Positions 46,023-54,120 of a stretch of 64,000 bases of DNA are shown in pieces. The position numbers and the translations under genes are program-made. Below the pieces are notes generated by a model, which searched no databases, had not been told where the DNA came from, and saw nothing but the letters and a program-made list of their open reading frames with translations. Within the stretch, counting starts at the first letter, position 1. The number at the start of each line of letters is the position of its first letter. This DNA is from an uncultured Mucilaginibacter sp. Lineage in GTDB: Bacteria; Bacteroidota; Bacteroidia; Sphingobacteriales; Sphingobacteriaceae. The stretch is from positions 62,001 through 126,000 of the forward strand of contig CAITEP010000010.1 of assembly GCA_903891475.1 (NCBI GenBank), given 5' to 3'.

Positions 46023-47588
46023 CTACTTCCGTTCAGTTGACAGCATGAAATCGAGCTTATCCTTATTAGGTACTTCCCGCGTTTGTGAACTAGCATCAAA
46101 CACTTTTACTAAATTCTTATTGTTATCAAACCTGGGCCATTCAGGTACAGAAGAGCCGTTGGGGTTACCTGTTTTTATAAAATTTACCCAATAGCTCGAC
46201 ATCAGTTCGGCCAAGGCATTATCAGTTTCGGTAAACGGACGGTTATTTAAAAATTTAAGATTATTCATTACATAGGCTACTTCGCCCGTATGGAAGGCGC
46301 CATACTTAATAAAATCGCCGGTTGCCGGCACCTTGCGGTTAAAATTGTACAGGTAAACAGGCGAATCGTCAAACCTGCTTTGAGTAATTGCCCATTTATA
46401 TTGCGTAATCGCGAACGTATTGTATAAACCTAGTTCAATTTCTGATTTTGATGCTTGCTCATCCGTTTCGCCCGGAAAATATTTAAGGAATTCTTGCGTC
46501 TTGGCGCCATAAGTTTGTTGAGCCTGTTGTAGGTATACTTCCTTTTTCAGGTTTCCGGGATCAAAACTTTCATCCCCATTCCAACCTATCAGCAACGGTA
46601 CATGGTTTTGTTTGTTTTGGGCAAAAATATCAGTTGGTGATGCAGGCAATACATAGGCATCCACCACCGGGTTATAACGCCCAGGCAAATTTTTCATTAC
46701 TTCTTCGGATGTCATTTTTCGCATATCAGCAAGTGAATTTAGTCCGGCCTTTAAGGCGGTGTTTTTAGCGCTTTCTTCGGCAGCTGATAACTTCCCCATT
46801 GGCCTCCAAAAAAACGACCCACTTTCGGCAATGGCTCTTTTAAACAAGCCTTTCGCAAGTGGCGATATTACCAAACAATTTACACTCATGGAGCCTGCCG
46901 ATTGCCCCGCGATAGTAACATTATCAGGGTCGCCACCAAAGGCGACAATGTTTTCTTTTACCCATTGCAATGCCGCAATTTGGTCGAGCAAACCATAATT
47001 GCCTGAGCCCTTTCCACCGTTCTCTTTACTAAGCTCGGGATGTGCCAAAAAACCAAATGCGCCAACCCTATAATTTACTGAAACAAAAATTACATCCTTT
47101 TTAGCCAAGGCTTCACCATCATATATAGGGCAAGCAGTGCCGCCACTCATAAAACCCCCACCATATATCCAAACCAAAACAGGTTTTTTATCAGTTTGTT
47201 GTTTGGCGTTTGTCCAAACATTTAGGTACAGGCAATCTTCACTAATAGGTGCTTCGGGTATTAAAAATTCAGAAGTATAAACGGCAAAGGGTGTAGGTTT
47301 AGGCTGCATAGGGCTTGGGCCAAAACTGTCGCATTTTTTTACGCCTTGCCAGCTATTTACCGGCTGCGGCGCTTTCCAACGTAAATCGCCAATTGGTGGC
47401 GCAGCATACGGGATGCCTTTAAAGGCTGTAACATCGCCTGTACTGTTACTTACTCCGGCTATCATGCCGCTTTTTATGCTGATGGTTGTTAAAGCTGAAA
47501 TAACTTTTCCCTTATTGGTAAATGCCACAAATAAGAATGGTGAAAATAACACCAATATATAAGGAATTAATTTTGCGCTCTTTTTCAT
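46023..47588 (-). CDS. Type B carboxylesterase, exported
   Basis: A 521-residue alpha/beta hydrolase of the carboxylesterase/cholinesterase family with an N-terminal signal peptide (MKKSAKLIPYILVLFSPFLF). The oxyanion-hole motif YGGGFMSGG (142-150) and the nucleophile elbow AGQSAGS with Ser230 are present; the EDCLYLNVW segment is the second family signature. The catalytic acid and histidine (in KYGAFHTGEVAYV) are visible in the C-terminal half. ATG 47588 was chosen over the longer frame from 47699, because the signal peptide begins there and the extra 37 codons reach into the upstream terminator. Substrate unknown. Confidence 0.9.
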   Translation of the reverse strand: MKKSAKLIPYILVLFSPFLFVAFTNKGKVISALTTISIKSGMIAGVSNSTGDVTAFKGIPYAAPPIGDLRWKAPQPVNSWQGVKKCDSFGPSPMQPKPTPFAVYTSEFLIPEAPISEDCLYLNVWTNAKQQTDKKPVLVWIYGGGFMSGGTACPIYDGEALAKKDVIFVSVNYRVGAFGFLAHPELSKENGGKGSGNYGLLDQIAALQWVKENIVAFGGDPDNVTIAGQSAGSMSVNCLVISPLAKGLFKRAIAESGSFFWRPMGKLSAAEESAKNTALKAGLNSLADMRKMTSEEVMKNLPGRYNPVVDAYVLPASPTDIFAQNKQNHVPLLIGWNGDESFDPGNLKKEVYLQQAQQTYGAKTQEFLKYFPGETDEQASKSEIELGLYNTFAITQYKWAITQSRFDDSPVYLYNFNRKVPATGDFIKYGAFHTGEVAYVMNNLKFLNNRPFTETDNALAELMSSYWVNFIKTGNPNGSSVPEWPRFDNNKNLVKVFDASSQTREVPNKDKLDFMLSTERK

Positions 47589-47681
47589 TTTTTTTGTTTC
47601 GTTTGGTTTATACGTTGGCTTAAAAAAACCAGAAGTTGTTTTGACAAACGAACTTAGGAATAAATTGGGATAAAAACATAA

Positions 47682-47721
47682 AATTTTAACTGGAAGCAAA
47701 TAACTGCCTCCAGTTAAAATT
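47682..47721 (-). terminator. Terminator after the Ro60/Y-RNA unit
   Basis: A perfect 13-bp inverted repeat: AATTTTAACTGGA (47682-47694) with TCCAGTTAAAATT (47709-47721), with a few extra pairs inside the loop (GCA/TGC). On the minus strand it is followed by TTATGTTTTT. It lies 9 nt past the second Y-like RNA and upstream of the carboxylesterase gene, so it fits as the end of the rsr-Y RNA transcript. Confidence 0.8.
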
Positions 47722-47730
47722 AGTTATTAA

Positions 47731-47827
47731 AAAGAAGGGTAACAAGCAATAAGCCTTCTAATTGTCCGAAGCTATTGTCCGGGTTCGATTGTGAGCCGAA
47801 GCAAGGCTTATTTACGACACCTTCTTT
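47731..47827 (-). ncRNA. Y-like RNA 2 (short, second of tandem pair)
   Basis: About 97 nt on the minus strand. The ends pair perfectly: AAAGAAGG (47827-47820) with CCTTCTTT (47738-47731). Next, the 5' strand has TGTCGTA and the 3' strand GCTTGTTAC as an asymmetric internal region, and then a perfect 10-bp inner helix AATAAGCCTT with AAGGCTTATT (47812-47803 with 47757-47748). The same layout and the same motifs occur in Y-like RNA 1 upstream, which is strong internal evidence for a conserved RNA. The apical part (47802-47758) has two GCTTCGG segments (UUCG tetraloop-like) and the sequence TCGAACCC, complementary to a tRNA T-loop. It is located directly 3' of a Ro60 gene, as expected for Y RNAs. 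Ends are inferred from pairing. Confidence 0.75.
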
Positions 47828-47835
47828 TATTTTTT

Positions 47836-47959
47836 AAGGAGCAACAAGCAAAATGAGCCAGATGATTTGCTTTTTGGGACTCGAACCCACAGCATGATTT
47901 GCACCACACTGCCCTCACCTTTGAATGGTAGCGAAGTAACTCATTTTTACGACATCCTT
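47836..47959 (-). ncRNA. Y-like RNA 1 with tRNA-like module (YrlA type)
   Basis: About 124 nt on the minus strand, in the space 3' of the Ro60 gene. The ends pair as AAGGA (47959-47955) with TCCTT (47840-47836). An asymmetric internal region follows with TGTCGTA on the 5' strand and GCTTGTTGC on the 3' strand, then a perfect inner helix AAAATGAG? read as CTCATTTT (47857-47850) with its partner (47947-47940). The apical part holds a D-arm-like hairpin (GGCA with TGCT, 47913-47891, loop containing GG) directly followed by a T-arm-like hairpin, stem TGGG/CCCA around the canonical loop TTCGAGT (47889-47875). Known bacterial Y RNAs of the YrlA type bind Ro60 through the terminal stem and mimic tRNA in the other module. 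It could also be called a degenerate tRNA, but no acceptor stem exists. Confidence 0.78.
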
Positions 47960-47967
47960 AATTTTTT

Positions 47968-47998
47968 AAAAGTATGGGCACCGGATGGCCCATCTTTT
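47968..47998 (-). terminator. Hairpin directly after the rsr stop codon
   Basis: AAAAG plus ATGGGC pair with GCCCAT plus CTTTT around an 8-nt loop, with one bulged base, starting 3 nt after the rsr stop on the minus strand. It ends in CTTTT then TTTTAAAAAA-like sequence. It could be a partial terminator or a processing/stabilising hairpin between the mRNA and the Y-like RNAs, for which no separate promoter was found. Confidence 0.65.
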
Positions 47999-48001
47999 AA
48001 T

Positions 48002-49576
48002 TTATAATTCTATATTATTGATCATATCCAAAGCTACTCCTCCGTTTTCGATAGCATCCAGCGCTTCAAAAACCTTATCGCTCCAGCCTGCAATCAGGTA
48101 AACCCCGTTGCTCAATATTTGTAATGGTGATACTCCGTATCCCTGCAAATCAAACAGGTATAACCTGGCATTCGGAGATACCTTCTCCTTGTATCGTTGC
48201 CAAAGTGTTTGGATTCGTTCCGAAGGGTAATTACTATTCCATAACTGAGTATCGGTAAACATAAAAATCTTATCCATTTTTACCTTACGCGTCAATAAAT
48301 CTTTAATAACTTTATAACCATTGGTACTATAGCCAACTTCGCCTTCACGTCTATAAAATGTTTGTACATTATCCAAAATATTTTTACGCGGTACGGTAAT
48401 GGTTTTCCAAGTACGCCCAAACATACCCACTTCCACATTTTTGCATCGTGTTTGCAACAGCATGGCCAGCATCAAACCAATATCGTACAAAAGTATTTGC
48501 GATTTTGCAGAAACAGGTGTTTGCATGGAGCCCGAAACATCACAAGCCAACAATACACGCGTATCATAATCAAAGCCTTTGATACTTGCTGCAGTTGCCC
48601 GTACCGCATTTTCTAAAGCATCTAGCAATTCGCCTGTAAAACCATAGTTTTGACAGTGTAATACTGGCCCTCTGTTTTTTCGTGTAGCCCTTCCATATTT
48701 TTTATTACGCGGACTCAGCAATTCCCTGTAGGCTGCCAAGTAACGAAATGGAAATTGCTTTGCCTTGGCAACCTCTTCAGGATCAGCCAAGCGAGCGCAA
48801 ACCTTTTCGAGGTGAAAATAACTAATACCAGCTTCCTGCATGTTGCATAAATTACGCAACATGGCCATGTAACCTAACTTACCACTATCAATCAGCTCCT
48901 CCCACTTTTGTCGAAAGGCCAATATTTTCAGCTCATCTGTCTCAAAATCTACTTTACCTAAAGCCGATAGTGTTGTTTCCCAAGTATAAGGTGTTTCTAA
49001 ACTACCACTTGCAATTTTGTTAAAAATTAATTTCTGCCTATCATCTTTAGCCTTTGGGTGAACCAAAAACAAGGCATCGCGTAGCTTAATATCACCATCC
49101 CGATTATATTTAGCAAATTGATACTCATCAAACTTATTAAATGCCAGAGCCAATCCCTTTTGAATTTGCTTTGATAACCTGTTAAGCTTTTTACTAGCTG
49201 TTCGTTCATTCAGCAATTGGTAGCAAGCCAATAGTTCTGTAATTTCATCGGCACGCAAAATTACCGCATCGGTAGCTAGCGCAATCAAATTATCGCCATT
49301 GTGCAATTTGGCCAACTCTGTAATTAAAACCAATGGTACCGAGCGTATATACATTTTAGTACGGGCGTATACCGCAAGTTTAGCCACAAATAAAGGTTTG
49401 CAGTTAGCAATTAAAACCTGCAAACGGTTTAAACGTTGTTCGTCTTTTTCATAAAACGAATCATTTAGGCTCCAGGTAACCACCGCTGTATAAAGCTCCA
49501 TTTCGGGGCTAAGCGTAAAAGCGGTAGAACCTTCATGGTTAACCGTTTTATTTTTGCTTAATATGTTGAACTTCAT
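48002..49576 (-). CDS. rsr: Ro60 orthologue: TROVE and von Willebrand factor A domain protein (Rsr)
   Basis: Bacterial Ro60. It is a ring-shaped RNA-binding protein that holds Y RNAs on its outer surface and can tether exoribonucleases for RNA degradation and stress recovery. The 524-residue protein has an N-terminal TROVE HEAT-repeat ring (about 15-335; typical segments KYNRDGDIKLRDALFLVHPK, GYMAMLRNLCNM and FPFRYLAAY) and a C-terminal vWA domain (about 340-500) with the MIDAS residues Asp346, Ser348, Ser350 (ACDVSGSMQT), Thr418 and Asp442 (FTDTQLW). ATG 49576 was chosen over 49606 because it begins the conserved N-terminus. Neighbours are not the usual rtcB/rtcA RNA-repair genes. Two Y-like RNAs follow on the same strand. 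Confidence 0.92.
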   Translation of the reverse strand: MKFNILSKNKTVNHEGSTAFTLSPEMELYTAVVTWSLNDSFYEKDEQRLNRLQVLIANCKPLFVAKLAVYARTKMYIRSVPLVLITELAKLHNGDNLIALATDAVILRADEITELLACYQLLNERTASKKLNRLSKQIQKGLALAFNKFDEYQFAKYNRDGDIKLRDALFLVHPKAKDDRQKLIFNKIASGSLETPYTWETTLSALGKVDFETDELKILAFRQKWEELIDSGKLGYMAMLRNLCNMQEAGISYFHLEKVCARLADPEEVAKAKQFPFRYLAAYRELLSPRNKKYGRATRKNRGPVLHCQNYGFTGELLDALENAVRATAASIKGFDYDTRVLLACDVSGSMQTPVSAKSQILLYDIGLMLAMLLQTRCKNVEVGMFGRTWKTITVPRKNILDNVQTFYRREGEVGYSTNGYKVIKDLLTRKVKMDKIFMFTDTQLWNSNYPSERIQTLWQRYKEKVSPNARLYLFDLQGYGVSPLQILSNGVYLIAGWSDKVFEALDAIENGGVALDMINNIEL

Positions 49577-49603
49577 AACGCCCCCTTTTTTTATTTGATG
49601 GTA

Positions 49604-49643
49604 CAAAGTAAATGAGGCGCTACGCAGCCTATCTGCGCAGATA
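49604..49643 (-). promoter_or_regulatory. rsr promoter region with a perfect 14-bp palindrome
   Basis: A near-consensus -7 element TTACTTTG (minus strand, 49611-49604) is 28-35 nt upstream of the rsr ATG. Just upstream, at 49630-49643, is the perfect palindrome TATCTGCGCAGATA, at about the -26 to -39 position relative to the presumed start. GC-centred palindromes at that place are typical operators. Which protein binds is unknown. Confidence 0.45.
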
Positions 49644-49787
49644 AATTTTTTTTGAAATTATTTTAAGATGGGGTCTTTATATAATAAAACAGAGGCCCAG
49701 TGGGTATAAATAGCACCCCTTAAAGCCAAAAAAATGTTTGATAATCAAATAGTCTTTTAATTAACAATAGGAGATTGAGTAGGTAAA

Positions 49788-50513
49788 TTATATCGCCAAA
49801 GTCTCGCAAGCTTTTTCGGCGGCTAGTTTTTCGGCATTTTTCTTGCTGTATTCTTTGCCGGTGCCCATCACTTCGCCTTCAATAATTACCTGTACCGAGA
49901 ATAGTTTGCTGTTTTCGCCATCCTGATTGCCTACTACATCAAAGCTGATATCCTTGCCATGGCGTTGGCACCATTCAATCAGTTTGCTTTTAAAATTTGT
50001 TTCGGTTTGTTCCAGTTGATGGATGTCAACATGCGATTTGATGATATGGTTTACCAAAAAGCTTTTGGTAAAGTTATAGCCCTTATCCAAATATACGGCG
50101 CCTACCAATGCCTCAAAAGCATCGCCAAGGAGTGAGCCTTGTCTAGATGAGTTAAGCAAGCGGTTATCAAATTCAATTATTTTATCAAAACCTAGTTTGC
50201 GTGCCAGTTGGTTTAGGTTAGCACGGTTCACAATTTTACTGCGTAGCTCCGTCAAAAAGCCTTCGTCTTCGTAGGGGTAAAGTTTAAACAATACTTCGGC
50301 AACAACGCAACCGAGCACGGCATCGCCTAAAAACTCCAGGCGCTCGTTGCTGTTTTTTACGCCCTTCTTTACGTTTTGAGCTACTGATTTATGGCGAAAA
50401 GCCATACGGTACAACGACAAGTTACCAGGCACAAAACCCAGTAAATTTTTTAAAACCTTTACGTACTTTCTATGGGGCGATAAGTATAACTTGTAAAAAC
50501 TACCTATAGGCAT
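49788..50513 (-). CDS. rnc: Ribonuclease III
   Basis: Double-strand-specific endoribonuclease that processes rRNA and structured RNAs. The 241-residue protein has the RNase III signature NERLEFLGDAVLG (catalytic Glu60, Asp64) and the second acidic site in GDAFEALVGAVYLDKGY. The double-stranded RNA-binding domain is at the C-terminus (about 170-238; SKKNAEKLAAEKACETL). It is the third gene of the acpP-fabF-rnc operon (8 nt after fabF), an order seen in many Bacteroidota. The Ro60 gene lies downstream on the same strand, 211 nt away with its own promoter-like sequence. Confidence 0.95.
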   Translation of the reverse strand: MPIGSFYKLYLSPHRKYVKVLKNLLGFVPGNLSLYRMAFRHKSVAQNVKKGVKNSNERLEFLGDAVLGCVVAEVLFKLYPYEDEGFLTELRSKIVNRANLNQLARKLGFDKIIEFDNRLLNSSRQGSLLGDAFEALVGAVYLDKGYNFTKSFLVNHIIKSHVDIHQLEQTETNFKSKLIEWCQRHGKDISFDVVGNQDGENSKLFSVQVIIEGEVMGTGKEYSKKNAEKLAAEKACETLAI

Positions 50514-50521
50514 TCACTATA

Positions 50522-51775
50522 TTATTCTTCGAACTTTTTAAAAATTACAGAAGCGTTGTGACCGCCAAAACCAAAACCATTGCTTTGGGCTACCCTCACC
50601 ACGCGTTTTTGCGCTTTGTTAAAGGTAAAATTAATTTTAGGGTCGAATGCCGGGTCGTCGGTAAAATGGTTAATGGTAGGGGGAACAATATCATTTTTTA
50701 ACGCTAGAATAGCGGCAATAGCTTCTACTGCTCCAGCGGCACCTAGTAGGTGACCAGTCATTGATTTAGTGGAGCTGATGTTAACACGATAAATGTCATC
50801 GCCATAAACATCCTGAATGGCTTTTACCTCTTGCGGGTCGCCAATTGGGGTTGATGTGCCATGAACGTTTACGTAGTCAATATCGGCTGGGGTTAAATGG
50901 GCATCTTCTAATGCGGCTTTCATTACCAAGGCGGCACCTAAACCGTCTGGGTGAGGAGCGGTCATGTGGTAAGCATCGGCACTCATGCCACCGCCAACCA
51001 TTTCGGCATAAATTTTAGCGCCACGAGCAAGTGCGTGTTCCAGTTCTTCTAAGATAATGGTACCGGCACCTTCACCAGCCACAAAACCATCCCGGTCGAG
51101 GTCGAACGGACGAGAGGCTGTAGCAGGATCATCGTTTCGAGTTGATAAGGCATGCATGGCATTAAAGCCACCAATACCGGCCTCATTAATAATGGCTTCG
51201 CTACCTCCGGTTATAAACATGTTGGCCTTACCCAAACGTATATAATTAAAGGCATCAATCAAAGCATTGTTTGATGAAGCGCAGGCTGCAACCGTTGAAA
51301 AATTGGGCCCTCTTAAGCCATATTTGATGGAAATATGCCCAGGGGCAATATCAGCTATCATTTTAGGGATAAAGAAGGGATTAAACCTAGGTGTGCCATC
51401 GCCTTTGGCAAAGGCAACAACCTCGTCCAAAAATGTCTTTAAACCTCCAATTCCCGAACCCCAAATTACCCCGATACGGCTGGTATCAAGGTTTTGGAAG
51501 TTTAAACCAGCATCGTTCACGGCTTCCTCGGTCGAAAATAGCGCGTATTGAACAAAGGGGTCAAGCTTACGGGCATCTTTTCTGCCTAAAAACGCGTCGG
51601 CATCAAAGTTTTTAACTTCGCATGCAAACTTGGTTTTGAACTTTTCGGTATCAAAACTTTTAATTAAGGCAGCACCACTTACTCCATTCAACAAACCGTC
51701 CCAATATTCGGGTACCGTGTTGCCAATTGGAGTAAGTGCCCCAAGCCCGGTTACAACAACTCTTTTAAACTCCAT
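50522..51775 (-). CDS. fabF: Beta-ketoacyl-ACP synthase II
   Basis: Condensing enzyme of type II fatty acid synthesis that extends acyl-ACP with malonyl-ACP. The 417-residue protein has the nucleophile Cys165 in VAACASSNNAL and the two histidines in NVHGTSTPIGD and TGHLLGAAGAVEA. The NGFGFGGHN motif near the C-terminus is also typical. Its ACP partner is encoded 16 nt upstream. Confidence 0.96.
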   Translation of the reverse strand: MEFKRVVVTGLGALTPIGNTVPEYWDGLLNGVSGAALIKSFDTEKFKTKFACEVKNFDADAFLGRKDARKLDPFVQYALFSTEEAVNDAGLNFQNLDTSRIGVIWGSGIGGLKTFLDEVVAFAKGDGTPRFNPFFIPKMIADIAPGHISIKYGLRGPNFSTVAACASSNNALIDAFNYIRLGKANMFITGGSEAIINEAGIGGFNAMHALSTRNDDPATASRPFDLDRDGFVAGEGAGTIILEELEHALARGAKIYAEMVGGGMSADAYHMTAPHPDGLGAALVMKAALEDAHLTPADIDYVNVHGTSTPIGDPQEVKAIQDVYGDDIYRVNISSTKSMTGHLLGAAGAVEAIAAILALKNDIVPPTINHFTDDPAFDPKINFTFNKAQKRVVRVAQSNGFGFGGHNASVIFKKFEE

Positions 51776-51791
51776 ATGTTAGTGGTAGAGT

Positions 51792-52028
51792 TTATTTAAC
51801 GTTTTTTTCAAGATAGGCAATTGCCTGACCTACTGTACCAATTGTTTCGGCCTGGTCATCAGGGATAGCTACGTTAAATTCCTTTTCAAATTCCATGATC
51901 AGTTCCACGGTATCTAAAGAGTCAGCACCAAGATCATTGGTAAAACTGGCTTCGGGTGTTACTTCTGTTTCGTCAACACCTAATTTTTCAACGATAATAG
52001 CTTTTACTCTTGAAGCAATATCAGACAT
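51792..52028 (-). CDS. acpP: Acyl carrier protein
   Basis: A 78-residue acidic protein that carries acyl chains on a phosphopantetheine attached to Ser37 in [10 protein letters not shown]. The length, the negative charge and the first-gene position before fabF are all as expected for the fatty-acid ACP. A full match to the -7 promoter element lies about 138 nt upstream, overlapping the start of the divergent gene. Confidence 0.97.
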   Translation of the reverse strand: MSDIASRVKAIIVEKLGVDETEVTPEASFTNDLGADSLDTVELIMEFEKEFNVAIPDDQAETIGTVGQAIAYLEKNVK

Positions 52029-52165
52029 AGTTTTATGGGTTTAATGATTAATATAAATTCAGTGCAAAGAAAAATAAATTCTGTTAAATAACAAATCTAA
52101 AAACTTTTGAATTATAATAAAGAATAATTTTATTCAAAGCGTTTCAAATTGTATTTTTACCGGTG

Positions 52166-52173
52166 CAAAAGTA
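52166..52173 (-). promoter_or_regulatory. Promoter -7 element of acpP
   Basis: Minus-strand TACTTTTG matches TAnnTTTG. It directly abuts the ATG (52174) of the divergent IPExxxVDY gene. The leader to acpP would be about 130 nt; no riboswitch-like structure was recognised in it. Confidence 0.4.
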
Positions 52174-52599
52174 ATGATTTTGAACAGGAAATTTTTAAAG
52201 TTTGAGATCGATCTTGATTTTGTTTTAATCGCGGTCACTACTTCCCTCAAAGACTACAGGATTTGTTATCTTATCAACAAATATTTAAATTTTAATTTCG
52301 TTAAAAACCCTGATCTGGTAGTTGATATCAATAAGAATAATGAGGCTTGTTTGTTTTCTATCTATCATTATTTTTGGTCGGAAACGAAGACTGATTTGTT
52401 TTTTATAGCTAATAAAGGCAGTGAGGGCTATTTAATTCCGGAAATGCGCAACATGGATTATTTTTTATTGGTGAAAAATTATTTTTCTGACAATGAAGCA
52501 GATATGTTGGTTTCGGCTCTCAATAAAATACCCGAAATAATAAAGGCTACAAAGATTGACGCGAAAAAAATAAAATCACGGGAAAATCTATTATTTTAG
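52174..52599 (+). CDS. IPExxxVDY family protein
   Basis: A 141-residue protein of a Bacteroidota-specific family named for the motif, here IPEMRNMDY (Met in place of Val). The N-terminal part FEIDLDFVLIAVTTSLKDYRICYLIN matches the family pattern DFxLIGI..KDYRLC. Function is not established. Its usual place is between acpP and pyruvate kinase, and that is kept here; pyk follows 65 nt downstream on the same strand, so they may be co-transcribed. Confidence 0.85.
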   Translation: MILNRKFLKFEIDLDFVLIAVTTSLKDYRICYLINKYLNFNFVKNPDLVVDINKNNEACLFSIYHYFWSETKTDLFFIANKGSEGYLIPEMRNMDYFLLVKNYFSDNEADMLVSALNKIPEIIKATKIDAKKIKSRENLLF

Positions 52600-52664
52600 C
52601 GCAAAATTTAGAAAGCATCCAAAAAAGTGTTATAGGTAAACCACCGTATTTCAAACCATTAAAA

Positions 52665-54101
52665 ATGAATTTAGCATACAACCGTACAAAAATTGTTGCC
52701 ACCATGGGCCCAGCATCTGCTAAAAAAGATGTTTTATCAGCTATGATAAAAGCCGGCGTGAATATTTGCCGTCTTAATTTTTCACATGGCAAAGCTCAAG
52801 ACCACAAAGCGGTGATTGACCTAATCCGTGAAATTAATGAAGAATTAAAAACCAATGTAGGCATCCTAGCCGATTTACAAGGTCCTAAAATTAGGATAGG
52901 CTTGGTAAAAGATGGGGGTATCCACTTGGTAAACGGTAGTCGTATTAACATGACCACCCACGAATGTATTGGCGACGACGACCGTATATATATCACTTAC
53001 GAAACATTTCCGCAGGACGTAAAACCCAACGAGATTATTTTGCTGGATGATGGCAAAATTCAAATGAGGGTAATAGAAACCAATAAAACAGATACCGTTG
53101 TTTGCGAAGTGGTACATGGTGGTATTTTAACATCTCGAAAAGGTGTAAACCTACCAAACACCAAAGTTTCCATCCCAAGTTTAACACCCGAAGATAAGGA
53201 CAACCTTAAACTGGCGCTCGAATGGGATGTTGATTGGATTGGCCTTTCGTTTGTACGTACCGGTAATGACATTACCGAACTAAAAGAAATCATCGCGAAA
53301 AGTGGTAAGGCCGCCAAAGTAATTGCTAAGGTAGAGAAACCAGAAGCGATTGACAATATTGACGATATTATTGCTGCTACCGACGGTGTAATGGTAGCCC
53401 GTGGCGACCTAGGGGTTGAAATGCCTTTAGAAGAAGTACCAATGCTACAAAAAATGATAGCCCGTAAATGTCGTGAGGCATCTAAACCGGTAATAGTTGC
53501 TACACAGATGTTGGAATCAATGATTACCACCCCTAGGCCAACTCGTGCCGAGGTAAACGACGTGGCAAACTCTGTATTAGATGGTGCCGATGCGGTAATG
53601 TTAAGTGGCGAGACCTCTGTTGGTGAGTTTCCATTGATTGTGATTGAAACGATGGCCAAAATTGTACGCAATGTGGAAGAAAACGGCTATCCATTTAACA
53701 CAGACAAAATAACCAAACGCGATCCAAACTCGCCGGAATATTTGGTGGAGGCCGTTTGCGGCTCTGCAGTTTATTTGGCCGAGCATACCAATGCCGAAGG
53801 TATTATATCAATGACTCGTACTGGCTATACCGCCTTGCAAATAGCAAGCTACCGCCCTAAGGCTCGTACTTACATATTTACCTCCAACAAGCACTTGCTA
53901 AACGCCATGAGTTTGGTTTGGGGCGTGCGTACCTTCTATTACGATCAAATGGAAAGTACCGATAAATCCATCCACGACGTAAATAATATTCTAATAGCCG
54001 AAGGTTTGGTAGAACCCGGAGATGTGGTTATTAATACCGCCTCTGCTCCTATTGACAAACTGGGCAAAACCAACTTACTAAAAGTTACCGTTATAGAGTA
54101 A
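52665..54101 (+). CDS. pyk: Pyruvate kinase
   Basis: Transfers phosphate from phosphoenolpyruvate to ADP in the last step of glycolysis. The 478-residue protein has RLNFSHGK near the N-terminus, the B-domain lid (about 75-170), the catalytic lysine region IAKVEKPEAIDN, and the signature GVMVARGDLGVE with divalent-metal ligands. C-terminal regulatory domain is complete. A strong intrinsic terminator follows 19 nt after the stop. Confidence 0.97.
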   Translation: MNLAYNRTKIVATMGPASAKKDVLSAMIKAGVNICRLNFSHGKAQDHKAVIDLIREINEELKTNVGILADLQGPKIRIGLVKDGGIHLVNGSRINMTTHECIGDDDRIYITYETFPQDVKPNEIILLDDGKIQMRVIETNKTDTVVCEVVHGGILTSRKGVNLPNTKVSIPSLTPEDKDNLKLALEWDVDWIGLSFVRTGNDITELKEIIAKSGKAAKVIAKVEKPEAIDNIDDIIAATDGVMVARGDLGVEMPLEEVPMLQKMIARKCREASKPVIVATQMLESMITTPRPTRAEVNDVANSVLDGADAVMLSGETSVGEFPLIVIETMAKIVRNVEENGYPFNTDKITKRDPNSPEYLVEAVCGSAVYLAEHTNAEGIISMTRTGYTALQIASYRPKARTYIFTSNKHLLNAMSLVWGVRTFYYDQMESTDKSIHDVNNILIAEGLVEPGDVVINTASAPIDKLGKTNLLKVTVIE

Positions 54102-54120
54102 TTTTTAGCCAGAAATAGCA

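Noticed and set aside
47920..47940. D-arm-like sequence GAATGGTAGCGAAG on the plus strand
   Set aside because: No T-arm or other tRNA part follows on that strand; probably coincidence or the complement of the Y RNA.
47870..47960. A tRNA gene on the minus strand, because of a perfect T-arm
   Set aside because: The T-arm and a D-like arm are present but there is no acceptor stem, no anticodon arm and no CCA-proximal structure. The segment is better explained as the tRNA-like module of a Y RNA beside a Ro60 gene.
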